From the NCBI GenBank assembly GCA_003963005.1, contig RXJW01000043.1, positions 1 through 64,000 on the forward strand: a DNA stretch of 64,000 nt, written 5' to 3'. Under the pieces are notes generated by a model. It was not told the origin of the DNA, searched no databases, and saw only the letters and a list, made by a program, of their open reading frames with translations. The position numbers were made by a program, and so were the translations under genes. Positions 1 through 9,450 of this stretch are shown in pieces. This DNA is from Burkholderiales bacterium. GTDB lineage: Bacteria; Pseudomonadota; Gammaproteobacteria; Burkholderiales; Burkholderiaceae_C. Numbering within the stretch: the first letter of the stretch is position 1; each line of letters starts with the position of its first letter.

Positions 1-180
1 ACTTCTGACTCCGCGCAACTGTCTGAGCTTCGCTGCGCGCAGCGAGTTTTGCGCGGGCCCTCAAGGCCTGAGCAGCGCAGGGCAGCCTGGAGCGAAGCGG
101 AAGGCCGGACGGAACGGGGGCGACTTTTTGCCTTCTTTTTGGTCGCTCAAAAAGAAGGTCGCCCGCCGGGGCGACGTCCC
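1..180. repeat. Non-coding, hairpin-rich repeat-like segment
   Basis: The left edge carries no believable protein. It holds two adjacent perfect inverted repeats: an 11-bp stem (CCTTCTTTTTG, 6-nt loop) at 131-158 and a 6-bp stem (GTCGCC/GGCGAC) at 158-175. The overall make-up resembles interspersed non-coding repeats that I recall from Rubrivivax/Leptothrix-type genomes; that is memory, not a search. Only one copy was noticed in this window. The open frames at 49..381 and 128..628 are translations of this element plus antisense glnE. Confidence 0.45.
131..158 (-). terminator. Hairpin downstream of glnE, possible terminator
   Basis: A perfect 11-bp stem (CCTTCTTTTTG / CAAAAAGAAGG) with a 6-nt loop lies about 90 bp past the glnE stop codon. 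There is no clean U-tract after the stem in the glnE direction, so it may be part of the repeat element rather than a true intrinsic terminator. Confidence 0.35.
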
Positions 181-245
181 GGCACCACCCGTGGCACCGG
201 ACCAGCGGTCGTTCAGCCACGCCGCCCGATTCCCAGCGCAACCCG

Positions 246-2957
246 CTACTCAAACACCGCTCGCCACAAGCCGAGCACCGCCTCCCGATGCGGCCCCAGC
301 GGCCCCGCTGCCTCCGCATCCAGCGCCGTCGACTGCTCATCCAGCCTTGCCTTGTGCTGCACCCGCCGCAGTTCGCGGTAGGCGTTGGCTGCCCCCACGC
401 CCACCCCGGCCGGCAACAACCCCACCGCCTCGCAGCGCTGCAGCAGCGCGATGTTGCCGAGGTTGTCCAGCAGCTCCGGGTGCGCCGAGGCATGTGCCAG
501 CACCAGCGTCTGCAGCGCGAACTCGGCATCCATCATGCCGCCCTCGCTGTGCTTCACATCGAACAGCCCCTCACGCACCGGGCGAGCCGAACGCACCTTC
601 TCGCGCATCGCCTGTACCTCGCGCTTGAGCGCCTCGGGGTCGCGCGGCGCGGTCAGCACCTGGCGGCGTACCTGCTCGCAGCGCGCGGCCATCGAGGCCT
701 CGCCCGCACAGAAGCGGGCCCGCGTGATGGCCTGGTGTTCCCAGGTCCAGGCGGTGTTGCTGCCGCGGCCGGTCTGGTAGGCCTCGAAGTGCGCCAGCGA
801 CGTGACCAGCAGGCCCGAGTTGCCGTTGGGCCGCAGCGCGGTGTCGATGTCGAACAACTCGCCCGCGGCCGTGCGCAGCGTCAGCCAGGTGATGAGCCGG
901 CGCACGAAGGCACCGTAGATCTCCGCGGCGTTCTCGTCGTCGTCGTCGAACACGAACACCACGTCCAGGTCACCGCCGTAGCCCAGCTCCTTGCCGCCGA
1001 GCTTGCCGTAGGCGATGACGGCCAGCCGCGGGTCGGGGCGGTGGGCCTTGCTGAAGCGGGCCCAGGCCCACTGGATGGCGATCTGCAGCACCGCATCGGC
1101 CAGCAGCGACAGGTCGTCGGCCACCTGCTCCACCGAGATGCAGCCCTCCACGTCGCGCACCAGGGTCCGAAAGACCTCGGCGTGGTGCGCGCGGCGCAGG
1201 GTGTCCAGCAGCGCCTCTTCGTCGGCCTCGCCGCTGCGCACCCAGCCCTGTTCGCGGTCGAGCAGGTCGGCGATGAAGGCCTCGCGGTCGAAGCGGGCCG
1301 ACAGCAGCAGCGGGTCGGCGAGTTCGTCGATGACGCCCGGGTGCTGCATCAGGTAGCGCATCGGCCAGCGGGCCAGGCCCAGCAGGCGCAGCAGGCGCTG
1401 CTGCACGGCCGGGCGCTCCACCAGCAGCGCCAGGTAACTCTCGCGGCGCAGCAGCGGGCCCACCCAGTCGACGAAGCGCAGGGCGGCGTCGAGCGAGCAT
1501 TCCTCGGCTTCCACGGCCTGGGCCGCGCGATGGAAGAGCCTGGCCAGGCGCTGGCGCGATTCCTCGCGCAGGCCCTGCACGCGCGGCGTCTCGGCGAGGG
1601 CCCGCACGGCCGTGGCCAGTGCGGGCGGCAGGCCGTTGAGGAAGTCTTCACCGTCCACCGCCGGCTTCGGGCCGCCGCACTGGCCGCCCTTGCACGCGCC
1701 CTGGGGCTTGCCGCCTTCGTGCAGCAGCGCATCGAACTCGTTGGCCACCAGCTCGCGCACCTCGCCGAGCTGCTCGAACAGCTCGCAAGTCTCCCGGCTG
1801 CAGGCCAGGCCCATCGACGCGGCGATCCAGGCCAGGTCGGCATCCGCCTGGGGCAGGCAGTGGGTCTGCTGGTCGTCCAGGAACTGGATGCGGTGTTCGA
1901 TGCGGCGCAGGAAGATGTAGGCGTCGGAGAGGCGCTGCGCGGTCTCCGGCTTCATCAGGCCGCCGGCGGCGAGCTGGGCGAGGGCCTTGACGGTCGAGCG
2001 GGTGCGGATCTCCGGGAACTGCCCGCCGCGCACCACCTGCAGCAGCTGCACGATGAACTCGATCTCGCGGATGCCCCCGCGCGACAGCTTCACGTCGTTG
2101 GCCCGCTCTGGCCGGCCGGCCGCGCGCGCCTTGGCCTCGCTGCGGATCTTGCCGTGCAGCTGGCGCAGGCCCTCGAACACGCCGTAGTCCAGGTAGCGGC
2201 GATAGACGAAGGGCGTGACGAGGTTGCGCAGCGCGAGTGTGCGAGGGTCGCCCGGCGCGCTCAGCGGCGCGACGACGCGGCTCTTCAGCCACGCAAACCG
2301 CTCCCACTCCCGGCCCTGCACGAGGAAGTACTCCTCCAGCATCGGCAGGCTCACCACCGGCGGGCCGCTCTTGCCGTTGGGGCGCAGCGCCAGGTCCACG
2401 CGGAAGACCTGGCCGTCGTCCGTCACGTCGCCGATCAGCGCGTAAAGCCGCCTGGCGACGTGAGCGAAGTACTCGTGGGCCGTGATCGGGCGCGGGCCGT
2501 GGGTGGTGCCGTCGTCCTCGTAGACGTAGATCAGGTCGATGTCGGACGACACATTGAGCTCGCGCGCGCCGAGCTTGCCCATGCCGAGCACCCAGAAGGC
2601 GATGTCGCTGCCGTCGGGCGCCTGCGGGGCGCCGTGGGTCTCGTCCAGCTCGGCCCGTGCCGCCGCCAGCGCGCGGTCGAGCGTCACTTCGGCCAGATGC
2701 GTCATGGCCAGCGTGACGTCGGCCACCGAGGCCGCCTGCTCGACGTCGAGCACGGCCAGCCGCTCCAGCACCAGGTGGCGGGCCACCCGCAGGCTGCTGG
2801 CCAGCGGTCGGGTCGCGCCCAGGGCGTCGATCAGCGCGCCGATGACCGCCCGGTCGGGCAGGCCGGGGGGCAGCAGGGCCAGTTCGGCCGCATAGCGGCG
2901 GCGCACCCGCTGCACATAGCGACTGTGTTCAGCAAGAACGTGAAACGTTTGGCTCAT
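246..2957 (-). CDS. glnE: Bifunctional glutamine synthetase adenylyltransferase/deadenylase GlnE
   Basis: GlnE attaches and removes AMP on glutamine synthetase in response to PII, tuning ammonium assimilation in the cytoplasm. The 903-residue protein is close to the usual family length of 920-950. Two nucleotidyltransferase domains are visible: the N-terminal signature GMGKLGARELN followed by SSDIDLIYVY (aspartates near residues 139 and 141), and the C-terminal signature AYGKLGGKELGYGGDLDVV near residues 640-665. Between them, near residue 415, is a Gly/Lys/Cys-rich linker (ACKGGQCGG). The ATG start at 2957 faces the yhdP start 37 bp away, so the two share a very short divergent promoter region. 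The glnE-yhdP neighbourhood is common in betaproteobacteria. Confidence 0.97.
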   Translation of the reverse strand: MSQTFHVLAEHSRYVQRVRRRYAAELALLPPGLPDRAVIGALIDALGATRPLASSLRVARHLVLERLAVLDVEQAASVADVTLAMTHLAEVTLDRALAAARAELDETHGAPQAPDGSDIAFWVLGMGKLGARELNVSSDIDLIYVYEDDGTTHGPRPITAHEYFAHVARRLYALIGDVTDDGQVFRVDLALRPNGKSGPPVVSLPMLEEYFLVQGREWERFAWLKSRVVAPLSAPGDPRTLALRNLVTPFVYRRYLDYGVFEGLRQLHGKIRSEAKARAAGRPERANDVKLSRGGIREIEFIVQLLQVVRGGQFPEIRTRSTVKALAQLAAGGLMKPETAQRLSDAYIFLRRIEHRIQFLDDQQTHCLPQADADLAWIAASMGLACSRETCELFEQLGEVRELVANEFDALLHEGGKPQGACKGGQCGGPKPAVDGEDFLNGLPPALATAVRALAETPRVQGLREESRQRLARLFHRAAQAVEAEECSLDAALRFVDWVGPLLRRESYLALLVERPAVQQRLLRLLGLARWPMRYLMQHPGVIDELADPLLLSARFDREAFIADLLDREQGWVRSGEADEEALLDTLRRAHHAEVFRTLVRDVEGCISVEQVADDLSLLADAVLQIAIQWAWARFSKAHRPDPRLAVIAYGKLGGKELGYGGDLDVVFVFDDDDENAAEIYGAFVRRLITWLTLRTAAGELFDIDTALRPNGNSGLLVTSLAHFEAYQTGRGSNTAWTWEHQAITRARFCAGEASMAARCEQVRRQVLTAPRDPEALKREVQAMREKVRSARPVREGLFDVKHSEGGMMDAEFALQTLVLAHASAHPELLDNLGNIALLQRCEAVGLLPAGVGVGAANAYRELRRVQHKARLDEQSTALDAEAAGPLGPHREAVLGLWRAVFE

Positions 2958-2994
2958 GACCCTGTGCTAGATTGCTCGCCGGCCGGTTCTCCAC

Positions 2995-5900
2995 GTGCCT
3001 CAAGACACCGTGTCTGACTTCTTCTCGGCCGCCCTCCACCATTGCAACCGCGCCACGCGCTGGCCCCTGCGCCTGTGCTGGCGGGCTTTGCGCTGGGCCT
3101 TGCTGCTGCTCGCGCTGCTGTGGAGCCTGGGCGTCGTGGCGTGGTCTGTATTGCACTGGGGCATTCTCCCGCACGCCAATGACTGGCGGCCCTGGCTCGA
3201 AAAGGAAGCCTCAAAGACTCTGGGGCTGCCGCTGCGCATTGGCCGCATCACCGTCGAATCCGGCGGCTGGATGCCCCGCATGGAACTGGGCGACGTGCAG
3301 GTGCTGGACGCCGCCGGCCGCACCGCGCTGCGCCTGCCGCGGGTGGCGGCGGTCCTGTCGGCCCAGTCGCTGCTGGTGCTGGAGCCGCGCTTCTCGCAGT
3401 TGCTGGTGGACGCCCCGGAGCTCGTCATCCGCCGCGACCGCAGCGGCCGCATCTTCATCGCCGGCCTGGACCTGAGCGAGGCTGACAAGACCGACGCCGG
3501 CACCACCGAGGCCGGCATGGACTGGCTGTTCAGCCAGCCCGAGCTCGCCATCGTCAACGGCCGTGTGCGCTGGGTCGACGAGAAGCGTGCCGACGCCCGG
3601 CCGCTGGAGCTGTCGGGTTTGAACTTCCTGATGCGAAACGGCCTGCGCCGCCACGCCCTGCGCCTGGACGCCACGCCCCCGGCCGATTGGGGCCAGCGCT
3701 TCACGGTGCGCGGCAAGTTCACGCAGAGCCTGCTCAAGCGCCCGGGCGAGTTCCAGCATTGGAGCGGCGAACTCTTTGCCGAACTGCCGCGCGCCGACCT
3801 GCGCCAGTTGCGCCGCCACGTGGACCTGCCCTTCCAGCTTAGCGAGGGCGACGGCGCGGTGCGCGCCTGGGGCCAGATCCGCGACGGCCAGCCCGTCAGC
3901 GCCACGCTCGACCTGGCATTGCGGGCCGTGCGGCTGAAGCTGCTGGAGTCCGCCCCTGAGCTGGACCTGGACCACATCGAGGGCCGCCTGGAGCTGGCCC
4001 GCGCGAAGGACCGCCTGAGCCTGCGCGCCCAGCAGCTCGGCTTCGTCAGCGGCGACGGTGTCACCTGGCCGCGCTCGGACTGGGGCGTCGCCCTCCAACT
4101 GGGCCCGGGCGACGGGGTGCTCGGCGGCGAGGTCAATGCCCAGCGCCTGGACTTCGCCTTGATGGCCCAGATCGCCCAGCGCCTGCCGCTGGGCGGACGC
4201 ACGCATCAGCTGCTGCAAGAGCTGCAGCCCCGCGGCGTGCTGACCGCGCTCAGCGCCGAGTGGCAGGGGCCGCTGGAGGCGCCGCGCAGCTACCGGGTCA
4301 AGGCCCAGCTCGACGGCCTGGCCCTCGCCGCCAAGGTGGCCGAAGCGGCCGGCCACCTCGGCCGGCCAGGCCTGCAGGGCGCCAGCCTCGTGCTTGACGC
4401 GAACGAGCGCGGCGGCACGGCCCGCCTCGGCGTGCAGGACGGCGAGGTCGAGCTGCCCGGCCTGTTCGAGGACCCCCGGCTGCCGATCACGCGCCTGGCC
4501 ACGCAGATGTCCTGGCAGCTGCCGGCGGCGGGCGCGAAGACGCCGGGCATCATCGAGCTGCGGCTGCACGATCTGCAGCTCGACTCGCCGGACCTCGGGG
4601 GCGACTTCGACGTGACCTGGCGTCGCGCGGCAGGCGCTGGCACGCCCGGCTTCCTGGACCTGAGCGGGCGCATCGCCCGGGTCGACGCCACCCGGGTGGC
4701 GCGCTACATCCCGGTGTGGCTCCCGGCCACCCGCAGCTACCTGTCGCGGGCCCTGCTGGGCGGCGAGGCACGCAACACCACCGTCCGCATCAAGGGCGAG
4801 CTGGCAGACTTCCCCTTCGACGCACCCCGCTCGCCGGGCATCTTCCGCGTGGCCACCCAGGCCCGCGGCGTCACCTTGGCCTACGTGCCGCCGAGCGATG
4901 TGGGCGCGAACTGGCCGGTCATGGACAACGTCGACGCGGAACTGGTGTTCGAGCGTGGCGGCATGGCCATCAAGGACGGCCGGGCCAAGGTGCTCGGCTA
5001 CGAGTTGAATGGCGTGGCCGGCGGCATTGCCGACTTGCACCATGGCCGCGTGCTTCAGCTCGACGGCAGCGGCCGTGGCACCGGGGGTGACCTGCTGCGC
5101 TTCGTGCGCGGTTCGCCGCTGGACGAATGGCTCGGCCATGCGCTGAGCACCACGTCGGCCCAGGGCCCCGTGGCGCTCAAGCTGGGCCTGGGCATCCCGC
5201 TGGACGACACCCATCAGACGACCCTCAAAGGCCAGCTCCAGTTCGGCGGTGTCGACCTGAAGCTGCGCCCCGAGCTGCCGCCGCTGGGTGGCGTGCGCGG
5301 CCGCATCGACTTCGACCGCCGGGGCCTGCAACTGGCCGGCGTCACGGCCCGGCTGCTCGGTGGTGAGGCCGGCATCGACGGCGGCACGCAGCGCGATGGC
5401 AGCCTGCGCTTCTCGGTGCAGGGCCAGGCCACGGCCGAGGGCCTGCGCCGCGCCACCGAGCTGGGCGCCGTCGCCCGCCTGGCCCAGGCCGCCAGCGGGC
5501 AAGCCGGCTACCGCTTCCAGCTCGCCATCCCAAGCAGCGGGCAGAGCGAACTGAGCGTCAGCAGCAACCTGCAGGGCCTGGCCCTGGACCTGCCCGCGCC
5601 CGGCCGCAAGGAGGCCGATGCGGCGCTGCCGCTGCGCCTGCTGATGACCCCGACGGGGCCGGGGCGCGATGAGCTGCGGCTGGAAGTGGGCACCGGCCCG
5701 CTGCCGTTGTTGCAGGCCCAGCTGCAGCGCGACGTGTCCGGCGCCGCCTCGCAGGTGCTGCGCGGCGCGCTCGCCGTGCAGGACAAGCTGCCCCTGCTGC
5801 CGCCCAGCGGGGTGCTGCTGCAGGTCAACGTGGCAGCGCTGGACCTGGACGCCTGGCAGCAGCGGCTGGGTGGCCTGGCCGGCGGCAACGGCAGCAGCGC

Positions 5901-7044
5901 GGATGTCGACGACGCCGGCCTGCTGCCCAGCCAGATCGCGCTGCGCAGCCAGGCCCTGAAGGTGGCCGGGCGCCAGCTCGGCCGTGCCTCGGCCGTGGTG
6001 GCGCGAGACGGGGCGAACTGGCGCGTCGACATCGACGCGGAGCAGATTGCCGGCCGCGTCGAACTCAAGGGCGTGCGTGGCAGCCAGATCGAGGCCGTGC
6101 AGGCGCGGCTGTCCAAGCTGTCCCTGCCGCGCCAGGAGGTGGAGTCCGTCACCGAGCTGATCGACCCCGGCAAGGCCGATGCGGCCGGCGGCCTGCTGCC
6201 GTCGCTGGACATCCAGGTCGAGGATTTCGAGCTGCGCGGCAAGCGCCTGGGCCGGCTGGACGTGCTGGCCCAGGCGCCCGCCGCGGCGCGTGACTGGAAG
6301 CTGCAGAAGCTCGCGCTGCAGTCCCCCGAGGCGACCCTGCACGCGAGCGGCCGCTGGGGGGGCGACGCTGCCGCCGCGCGCCGCACCCAGCTCGACTGGA
6401 AGCTCGACGTGGTCGATGCCGGCAAGCTGCTGGAGCGCCTGGGCCAGGGCCAGGTGCTGCGTGGCGGCAAGGGCGTGCTGTCCGGCCAGGTCGGCTGGGA
6501 CGGCTCGCCGCTGGCGCCGCATTACCCGAGCATGGCCGGGATGCTGAATGTGCAGCTCGACACCGGCACCTTCCTGAAGGCCGAGCCGGGGGTGGGCCGG
6601 CTGCTGGGCGTGCTGAGCCTGCAGTCCCTGCCGCGTCGGCTGCTGCTGGACTTCCGCGACGTGTTTGCCGAGGGCTTCACCTTCGACGGCGTGACGGGCG
6701 ACGTGAAGATCGCCGCCGGCGTGGCCCGCAGCGACAACATCCGCATCCGCGGGCTGCAGGCGGCCGTGCTCGTGGAAGGCAGCACCGACCTCGCTGCCGA
6801 GACCCAGAAGCTGCGCGTGGTCGTCGTGCCCGAGGTGTCGGCCGGCGGCGCCTCGCTCGCCTACGCGGCGGTCAACCCGGCCATCGCGCTCGGTGCCTTC
6901 CTCGCCCAGCTCATCCTGAGCCGCCCGGTGTCGGCCGCCAACACGCGGGAGTTCCACATCACCGGCACCTGGGACGACCCCAAGGTCGAGAAGGTCGAGC
7001 CGACGCTGCCGGCCAAGGCGGCGAGCGGGGCCAGCGCGCCTTGA
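2995..7044 (+). CDS. yhdP: YhdP family AsmA-like envelope lipid-transport protein
   Basis: This is a giant (1349 aa) inner-membrane-anchored periplasmic protein of the YhdP/TIGR02099 type. In E. coli the related AsmA-like proteins bridge the periplasm and move phospholipids toward the outer membrane; that role is taken from the family. One N-terminal membrane helix is visible around residues 28-52 (LLLLALLWSLGVVAW), followed by a long beta-rich region without further membrane segments. The AsmA-like C-terminal region carries the GVGRLLGVLSLQSLPRRL stretch typical of the family. The start is GTG at 2995; a second in-frame GTG at 3010 would shorten it by five residues. It diverges from glnE, and its 3' end converges on a LysR gene 24 bp away. 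Confidence 0.92.
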   Translation: MPQDTVSDFFSAALHHCNRATRWPLRLCWRALRWALLLLALLWSLGVVAWSVLHWGILPHANDWRPWLEKEASKTLGLPLRIGRITVESGGWMPRMELGDVQVLDAAGRTALRLPRVAAVLSAQSLLVLEPRFSQLLVDAPELVIRRDRSGRIFIAGLDLSEADKTDAGTTEAGMDWLFSQPELAIVNGRVRWVDEKRADARPLELSGLNFLMRNGLRRHALRLDATPPADWGQRFTVRGKFTQSLLKRPGEFQHWSGELFAELPRADLRQLRRHVDLPFQLSEGDGAVRAWGQIRDGQPVSATLDLALRAVRLKLLESAPELDLDHIEGRLELARAKDRLSLRAQQLGFVSGDGVTWPRSDWGVALQLGPGDGVLGGEVNAQRLDFALMAQIAQRLPLGGRTHQLLQELQPRGVLTALSAEWQGPLEAPRSYRVKAQLDGLALAAKVAEAAGHLGRPGLQGASLVLDANERGGTARLGVQDGEVELPGLFEDPRLPITRLATQMSWQLPAAGAKTPGIIELRLHDLQLDSPDLGGDFDVTWRRAAGAGTPGFLDLSGRIARVDATRVARYIPVWLPATRSYLSRALLGGEARNTTVRIKGELADFPFDAPRSPGIFRVATQARGVTLAYVPPSDVGANWPVMDNVDAELVFERGGMAIKDGRAKVLGYELNGVAGGIADLHHGRVLQLDGSGRGTGGDLLRFVRGSPLDEWLGHALSTTSAQGPVALKLGLGIPLDDTHQTTLKGQLQFGGVDLKLRPELPPLGGVRGRIDFDRRGLQLAGVTARLLGGEAGIDGGTQRDGSLRFSVQGQATAEGLRRATELGAVARLAQAASGQAGYRFQLAIPSSGQSELSVSSNLQGLALDLPAPGRKEADAALPLRLLMTPTGPGRDELRLEVGTGPLPLLQAQLQRDVSGAASQVLRGALAVQDKLPLLPPSGVLLQVNVAALDLDAWQQRLGGLAGGNGSSADVDDAGLLPSQIALRSQALKVAGRQLGRASAVVARDGANWRVDIDAEQIAGRVELKGVRGSQIEAVQARLSKLSLPRQEVESVTELIDPGKADAAGGLLPSLDIQVEDFELRGKRLGRLDVLAQAPAAARDWKLQKLALQSPEATLHASGRWGGDAAAARRTQLDWKLDVVDAGKLLERLGQGQVLRGGKGVLSGQVGWDGSPLAPHYPSMAGMLNVQLDTGTFLKAEPGVGRLLGVLSLQSLPRRLLLDFRDVFAEGFTFDGVTGDVKIAAGVARSDNIRIRGLQAAVLVEGSTDLAAETQKLRVVVVPEVSAGGASLAYAAVNPAIALGAFLAQLILSRPVSAANTREFHITGTWDDPKVEKVEPTLPAKAASGASAP

Positions 7045-7068
7045 GTGCCTGGGGCGTCTGGCCCCGGC

Positions 7069-7962
7069 TCAGGCCTCGCCGGCGTACTGGGCGATCGCCG
7101 CTGCCGTGACCCGGCCCTCGCGCCGTGCCCAGTCGGCAAAACGGCGCACCACGGGCAGCGTGGCGGCGTCGTCCCGCACGACGAGCAGGTTGGCGCGCGG
7201 TGACGGCAGCAGCAGCGGATGCGCCTGCACCAGCGTGCCGGCCTGCAGGCGCGGCAGGGCGAGCGACAGCCGTGTGAGGGCGATGCCCAGGCCCGCCTCG
7301 GCCGCATCCAGCGTCACGGCCGCATCGTTGAACGCGGGGCCCTCGGCTGCCGCGGTCATGCCGGCGGCCGACTGCCACAGCGGGGCATCGCCGGTCACGT
7401 GGCTGAGCACGCGGGCCGCGGGCCAGCGGGTCGCGTCGGCCCCCAGCTCGCGGGCCAGCGCGGGCGTCGCCACTGCCAGCAGCCGGTCGCCGAACAGCGG
7501 CTCGCCGCCGTCTTCCGGCCGGCCGTGGCGCAGGGCCACGAGGGCCACGCGCGGCGGCGGGCGCACGAGGGCGTAGTCGGTCTGCACGATGAGCCGCACG
7601 CGCGGCGCCGCGGCGATGAAGCCGTGCAGTCGCGGCAGCAGCCAGGCGCGGGCGAGCGAACCCAGCGTGGCGATCTGCAGCGTGGTCGGGGCGTCGTCGG
7701 GTTCCGGGTAGACGGCCTCGTGCAGCGCGGCCAGCGGCCCGCCCAGCCGGGCGAGCAGCTCGCGGCCGTCCGGCGTCAGGCGCATCGCGTTGCCGACGCG
7801 CTCGAACAGCGTCTGGCCGCACCAGTCTTCCAGCTGGCGAACCTGGCGGCTGACCGCGCCGGGCGTCAGGTGCAGCTCGGCCGCGGCGCGGCTGAAGTTG
7901 CCCAGCCGGGCGGCAGCCTCGAAGGCCTGCAGGGAGAACAGCGGGGGAAGGCGGTCGCGCAT
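7069..7962 (-). CDS. LysR family regulator (GcvA-like)
   Basis: A 297-residue LysR-type transcription factor. The N-terminal winged helix-turn-helix is clear (FSRAAAELHLTPGAVSRQ, then LFERVGNAMRLTPDG), followed by a substrate-binding-like effector domain. The open frame extends to 8079, but the first 39 codons do not resemble the family, and the ATG giving MRDRLPPLFSLQAFEAA matches the usual start. It is divergent from the quinone oxidoreductase at 8057 with 94 bp between starts. By the usual LysR arrangement it probably regulates itself and the downstream four-gene unit; this is inference. The effector is unknown. Confidence 0.9.
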   Translation of the reverse strand: MRDRLPPLFSLQAFEAAARLGNFSRAAAELHLTPGAVSRQVRQLEDWCGQTLFERVGNAMRLTPDGRELLARLGGPLAALHEAVYPEPDDAPTTLQIATLGSLARAWLLPRLHGFIAAAPRVRLIVQTDYALVRPPPRVALVALRHGRPEDGGEPLFGDRLLAVATPALARELGADATRWPAARVLSHVTGDAPLWQSAAGMTAAAEGPAFNDAAVTLDAAEAGLGIALTRLSLALPRLQAGTLVQAHPLLLPSPRANLLVVRDDAATLPVVRRFADWARREGRVTAAAIAQYAGEA

Positions 7963-8056
7963 GGTGTTGAGAAATCTGCAAAGCCGGTGTGCCGAAGCCT
8001 CGCTGGCGCGAGGCGCCGCTGAAGCCGACAGTGGCGCCACCTTACCGGAGTGCCGA

Positions 8057-9013
8057 ATGACCCTCACCACCCCTGCCATCGTGCTCGACCGCTTCGGCGG
8101 CCCCGAGGTGCTGCAGCTGCGGGACTTGCCGCAGCCGCACGCCGAGGGGCCGCAGGCGGTGGTGCGTATCGCCCATGCGGGCGTGAACTTCGTCGACCTG
8201 TACCAGCGCGAGGGCCGCTACCCGGGCCTGGCCCTGCCGTGGCGGCTGGGTCTGGAAGGGGCAGGCGAGATCGTCGAGGTGACGCCCGGCGCCGGCTTCG
8301 CCGTGGGCGACCGGATCGCCTTCACGACCGGCGTGCAGGGCGCCTACGCCGGCCACCTGGCCGTGCCGCTGGACCATCTCGTGCCCGTGCCCGCCGCGCT
8401 GTCGCTGCGCGAGGCGGCCGCTGCGCTGGAACACGGGCTGACGGCGGCGATGCTGCTGGATGACGTCGCCCGGCTGCCTGCCGGCGCGCCGGTGCTCGTG
8501 CATGCCGCGGCGGGCGGCGTGGGCGGATGGCTCGTGCAGTGGCTCGTGGCGCGCGGGCACCCCGTGTTCGGCACCGTCTCCAGTGCGGCCAAGGCCGACT
8601 GGCTGCGCAGCGTCGGCGCCGTGCCCCTGCTGGCCGACAGCGACTGGGCGCAGGCCGCGGCCGGTGTCGCCGTGGTGCTCGACTCCGTCGGCCGCAGCAC
8701 CTTCGCCGGCAGCCTCGCGGCGCTGCGCACCGGCGGCCATCTCGTGCTGTTCGGCGCGGCCAGCGGCCAGCCGGACCCGGTCGAGGTCACCGCGTTGATG
8801 AGCAAGAGCCTCACGCTGACCCGCCCCGTGCTGCCCCACTTCCTGCCCGACGCGGCGCGGCGCCGCGCGCGGGCGGCCACGGTGTTCGACGCCGTGCTCA
8901 CCGGCGCGGTGCAACTGCGCATCCACGCCGAATTCCCGCTGGCCGACGCGGCCCGCGCCCACCAACTGCTCGCGTCCCGCACGACGCAGGGCAAGCTGCT
9001 GCTCACCCCATGA
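8057..9013 (+). CDS. Zinc-independent quinone oxidoreductase (MDR family)
   Basis: A 318-residue medium-chain reductase related to NADPH:quinone reductase (QOR). The N-terminal catalytic fold starts with VLDRFGGPEVLQLRDLPQP, has the QOR-like VNFVDLYQREGRYP, and the nucleotide-binding fold has AAAGGVGGWLVQ near residue 155. The cysteine/histidine zinc ligands of alcohol dehydrogenases are not evident, as is usual for QOR. The long open frame beginning at 7790 is trimmed to the ATG at 8057, where similarity begins. The gene overlaps the next by 4 bp (ATGA), the first link in a chain of four coupled genes. Its substrate is not predictable; neighbours suggest reduction of an enone or quinone-like intermediate linked to amine metabolism. 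Confidence 0.88.
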   Translation: MTLTTPAIVLDRFGGPEVLQLRDLPQPHAEGPQAVVRIAHAGVNFVDLYQREGRYPGLALPWRLGLEGAGEIVEVTPGAGFAVGDRIAFTTGVQGAYAGHLAVPLDHLVPVPAALSLREAAAALEHGLTAAMLLDDVARLPAGAPVLVHAAAGGVGGWLVQWLVARGHPVFGTVSSAAKADWLRSVGAVPLLADSDWAQAAAGVAVVLDSVGRSTFAGSLAALRTGGHLVLFGAASGQPDPVEVTALMSKSLTLTRPVLPHFLPDAARRRARAATVFDAVLTGAVQLRIHAEFPLADAARAHQLLASRTTQGKLLLTP

Positions 9014-9450
9014 CATCGCTTCAAGACCGGCTCGCCACCCTCGGCCACACCCTTCCTCCGCTCGGTGCCCCCGCCGCGAATTACCGCCTCCATCGCGCGG
9101 CACCGGGCCTGCTCGTCATCGCCGGCCAGATCGGCACGCCGGGGCGCGGCCCGCTGACCGGGGACGCGGCACGCGCCGAGGCCGAGGTGGCCGCGCTCAA
9201 GGTGCTGGCCGTGCTGGATGCCGCCGTCGGCGGCGACCTGAGCCGCGTGCGGCAGGTGCTGCGCCTGGGCGTGTTCATCGCCGCCGCGCCTGACTTCACG
9301 CAGCACAGCGCCGTGGCCGATGGCGCGTCGGACCTCGTCGTGGCCGCACTGGGCGAGCGTGGCGAGCATGCCCGCGCGGCGGTCGGTGTGGCCAGCCTGC
9401 CGGCCGGGGCCGCCGTGGAAGTGGAGGCGCTGGTGGAGCTGGTGTCGTGA
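9010..9450 (+). CDS. RidA/YjgF family enamine/imine deaminase-like protein
   Basis: A 146-residue protein of the RidA/YER057c/UK114 superfamily. Family members hydrolyse reactive enamine/imine intermediates released by PLP enzymes. The sequence LLVIAGQIGTPGRGPLTGD, then VLRLGVFIAAAPDF, and HARAAVGVASLPAGAAVEVE near the C-terminus fit the fold; the arginine in ARAAVG corresponds to the substrate-carboxylate arginine. It belongs to the longer (about 145-150 aa) subfamily with an N-terminal LATLGHTLPP-type stretch rather than classical archetypal RidA. ATG at 9010 overlaps the preceding stop and its own stop overlaps a GTG start at 9447. The adjacent PLP enzyme is the natural candidate source of its substrate. 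Confidence 0.88.
   Translation: MTSLQDRLATLGHTLPPLGAPAANYRLHRAAPGLLVIAGQIGTPGRGPLTGDAARAEAEVAALKVLAVLDAAVGGDLSRVRQVLRLGVFIAAAPDFTQHSAVADGASDLVVAALGERGEHARAAVGVASLPAGAAVEVEALVELVS

Noticed and set aside
128-628. 166-aa ORF over the left repeat
   Set aside because: Translates the hairpin repeat and then antisense glnE; composition is Pro/Ala/Arg noise.
288-3017. 909-codon plus-strand ORF antisense to glnE
   Set aside because: Composition is Arg/Leu/Gln/Val-rich low-order sequence typical of a GC-rich shadow frame; the minus-strand GlnE is unmistakable.
3211-6957. 1248-codon minus-strand ORF opposite yhdP
   Set aside because: Shadow frame of a long GC-rich gene; no domain, no export signal, and repetitive Gln/Ala/Leu composition.
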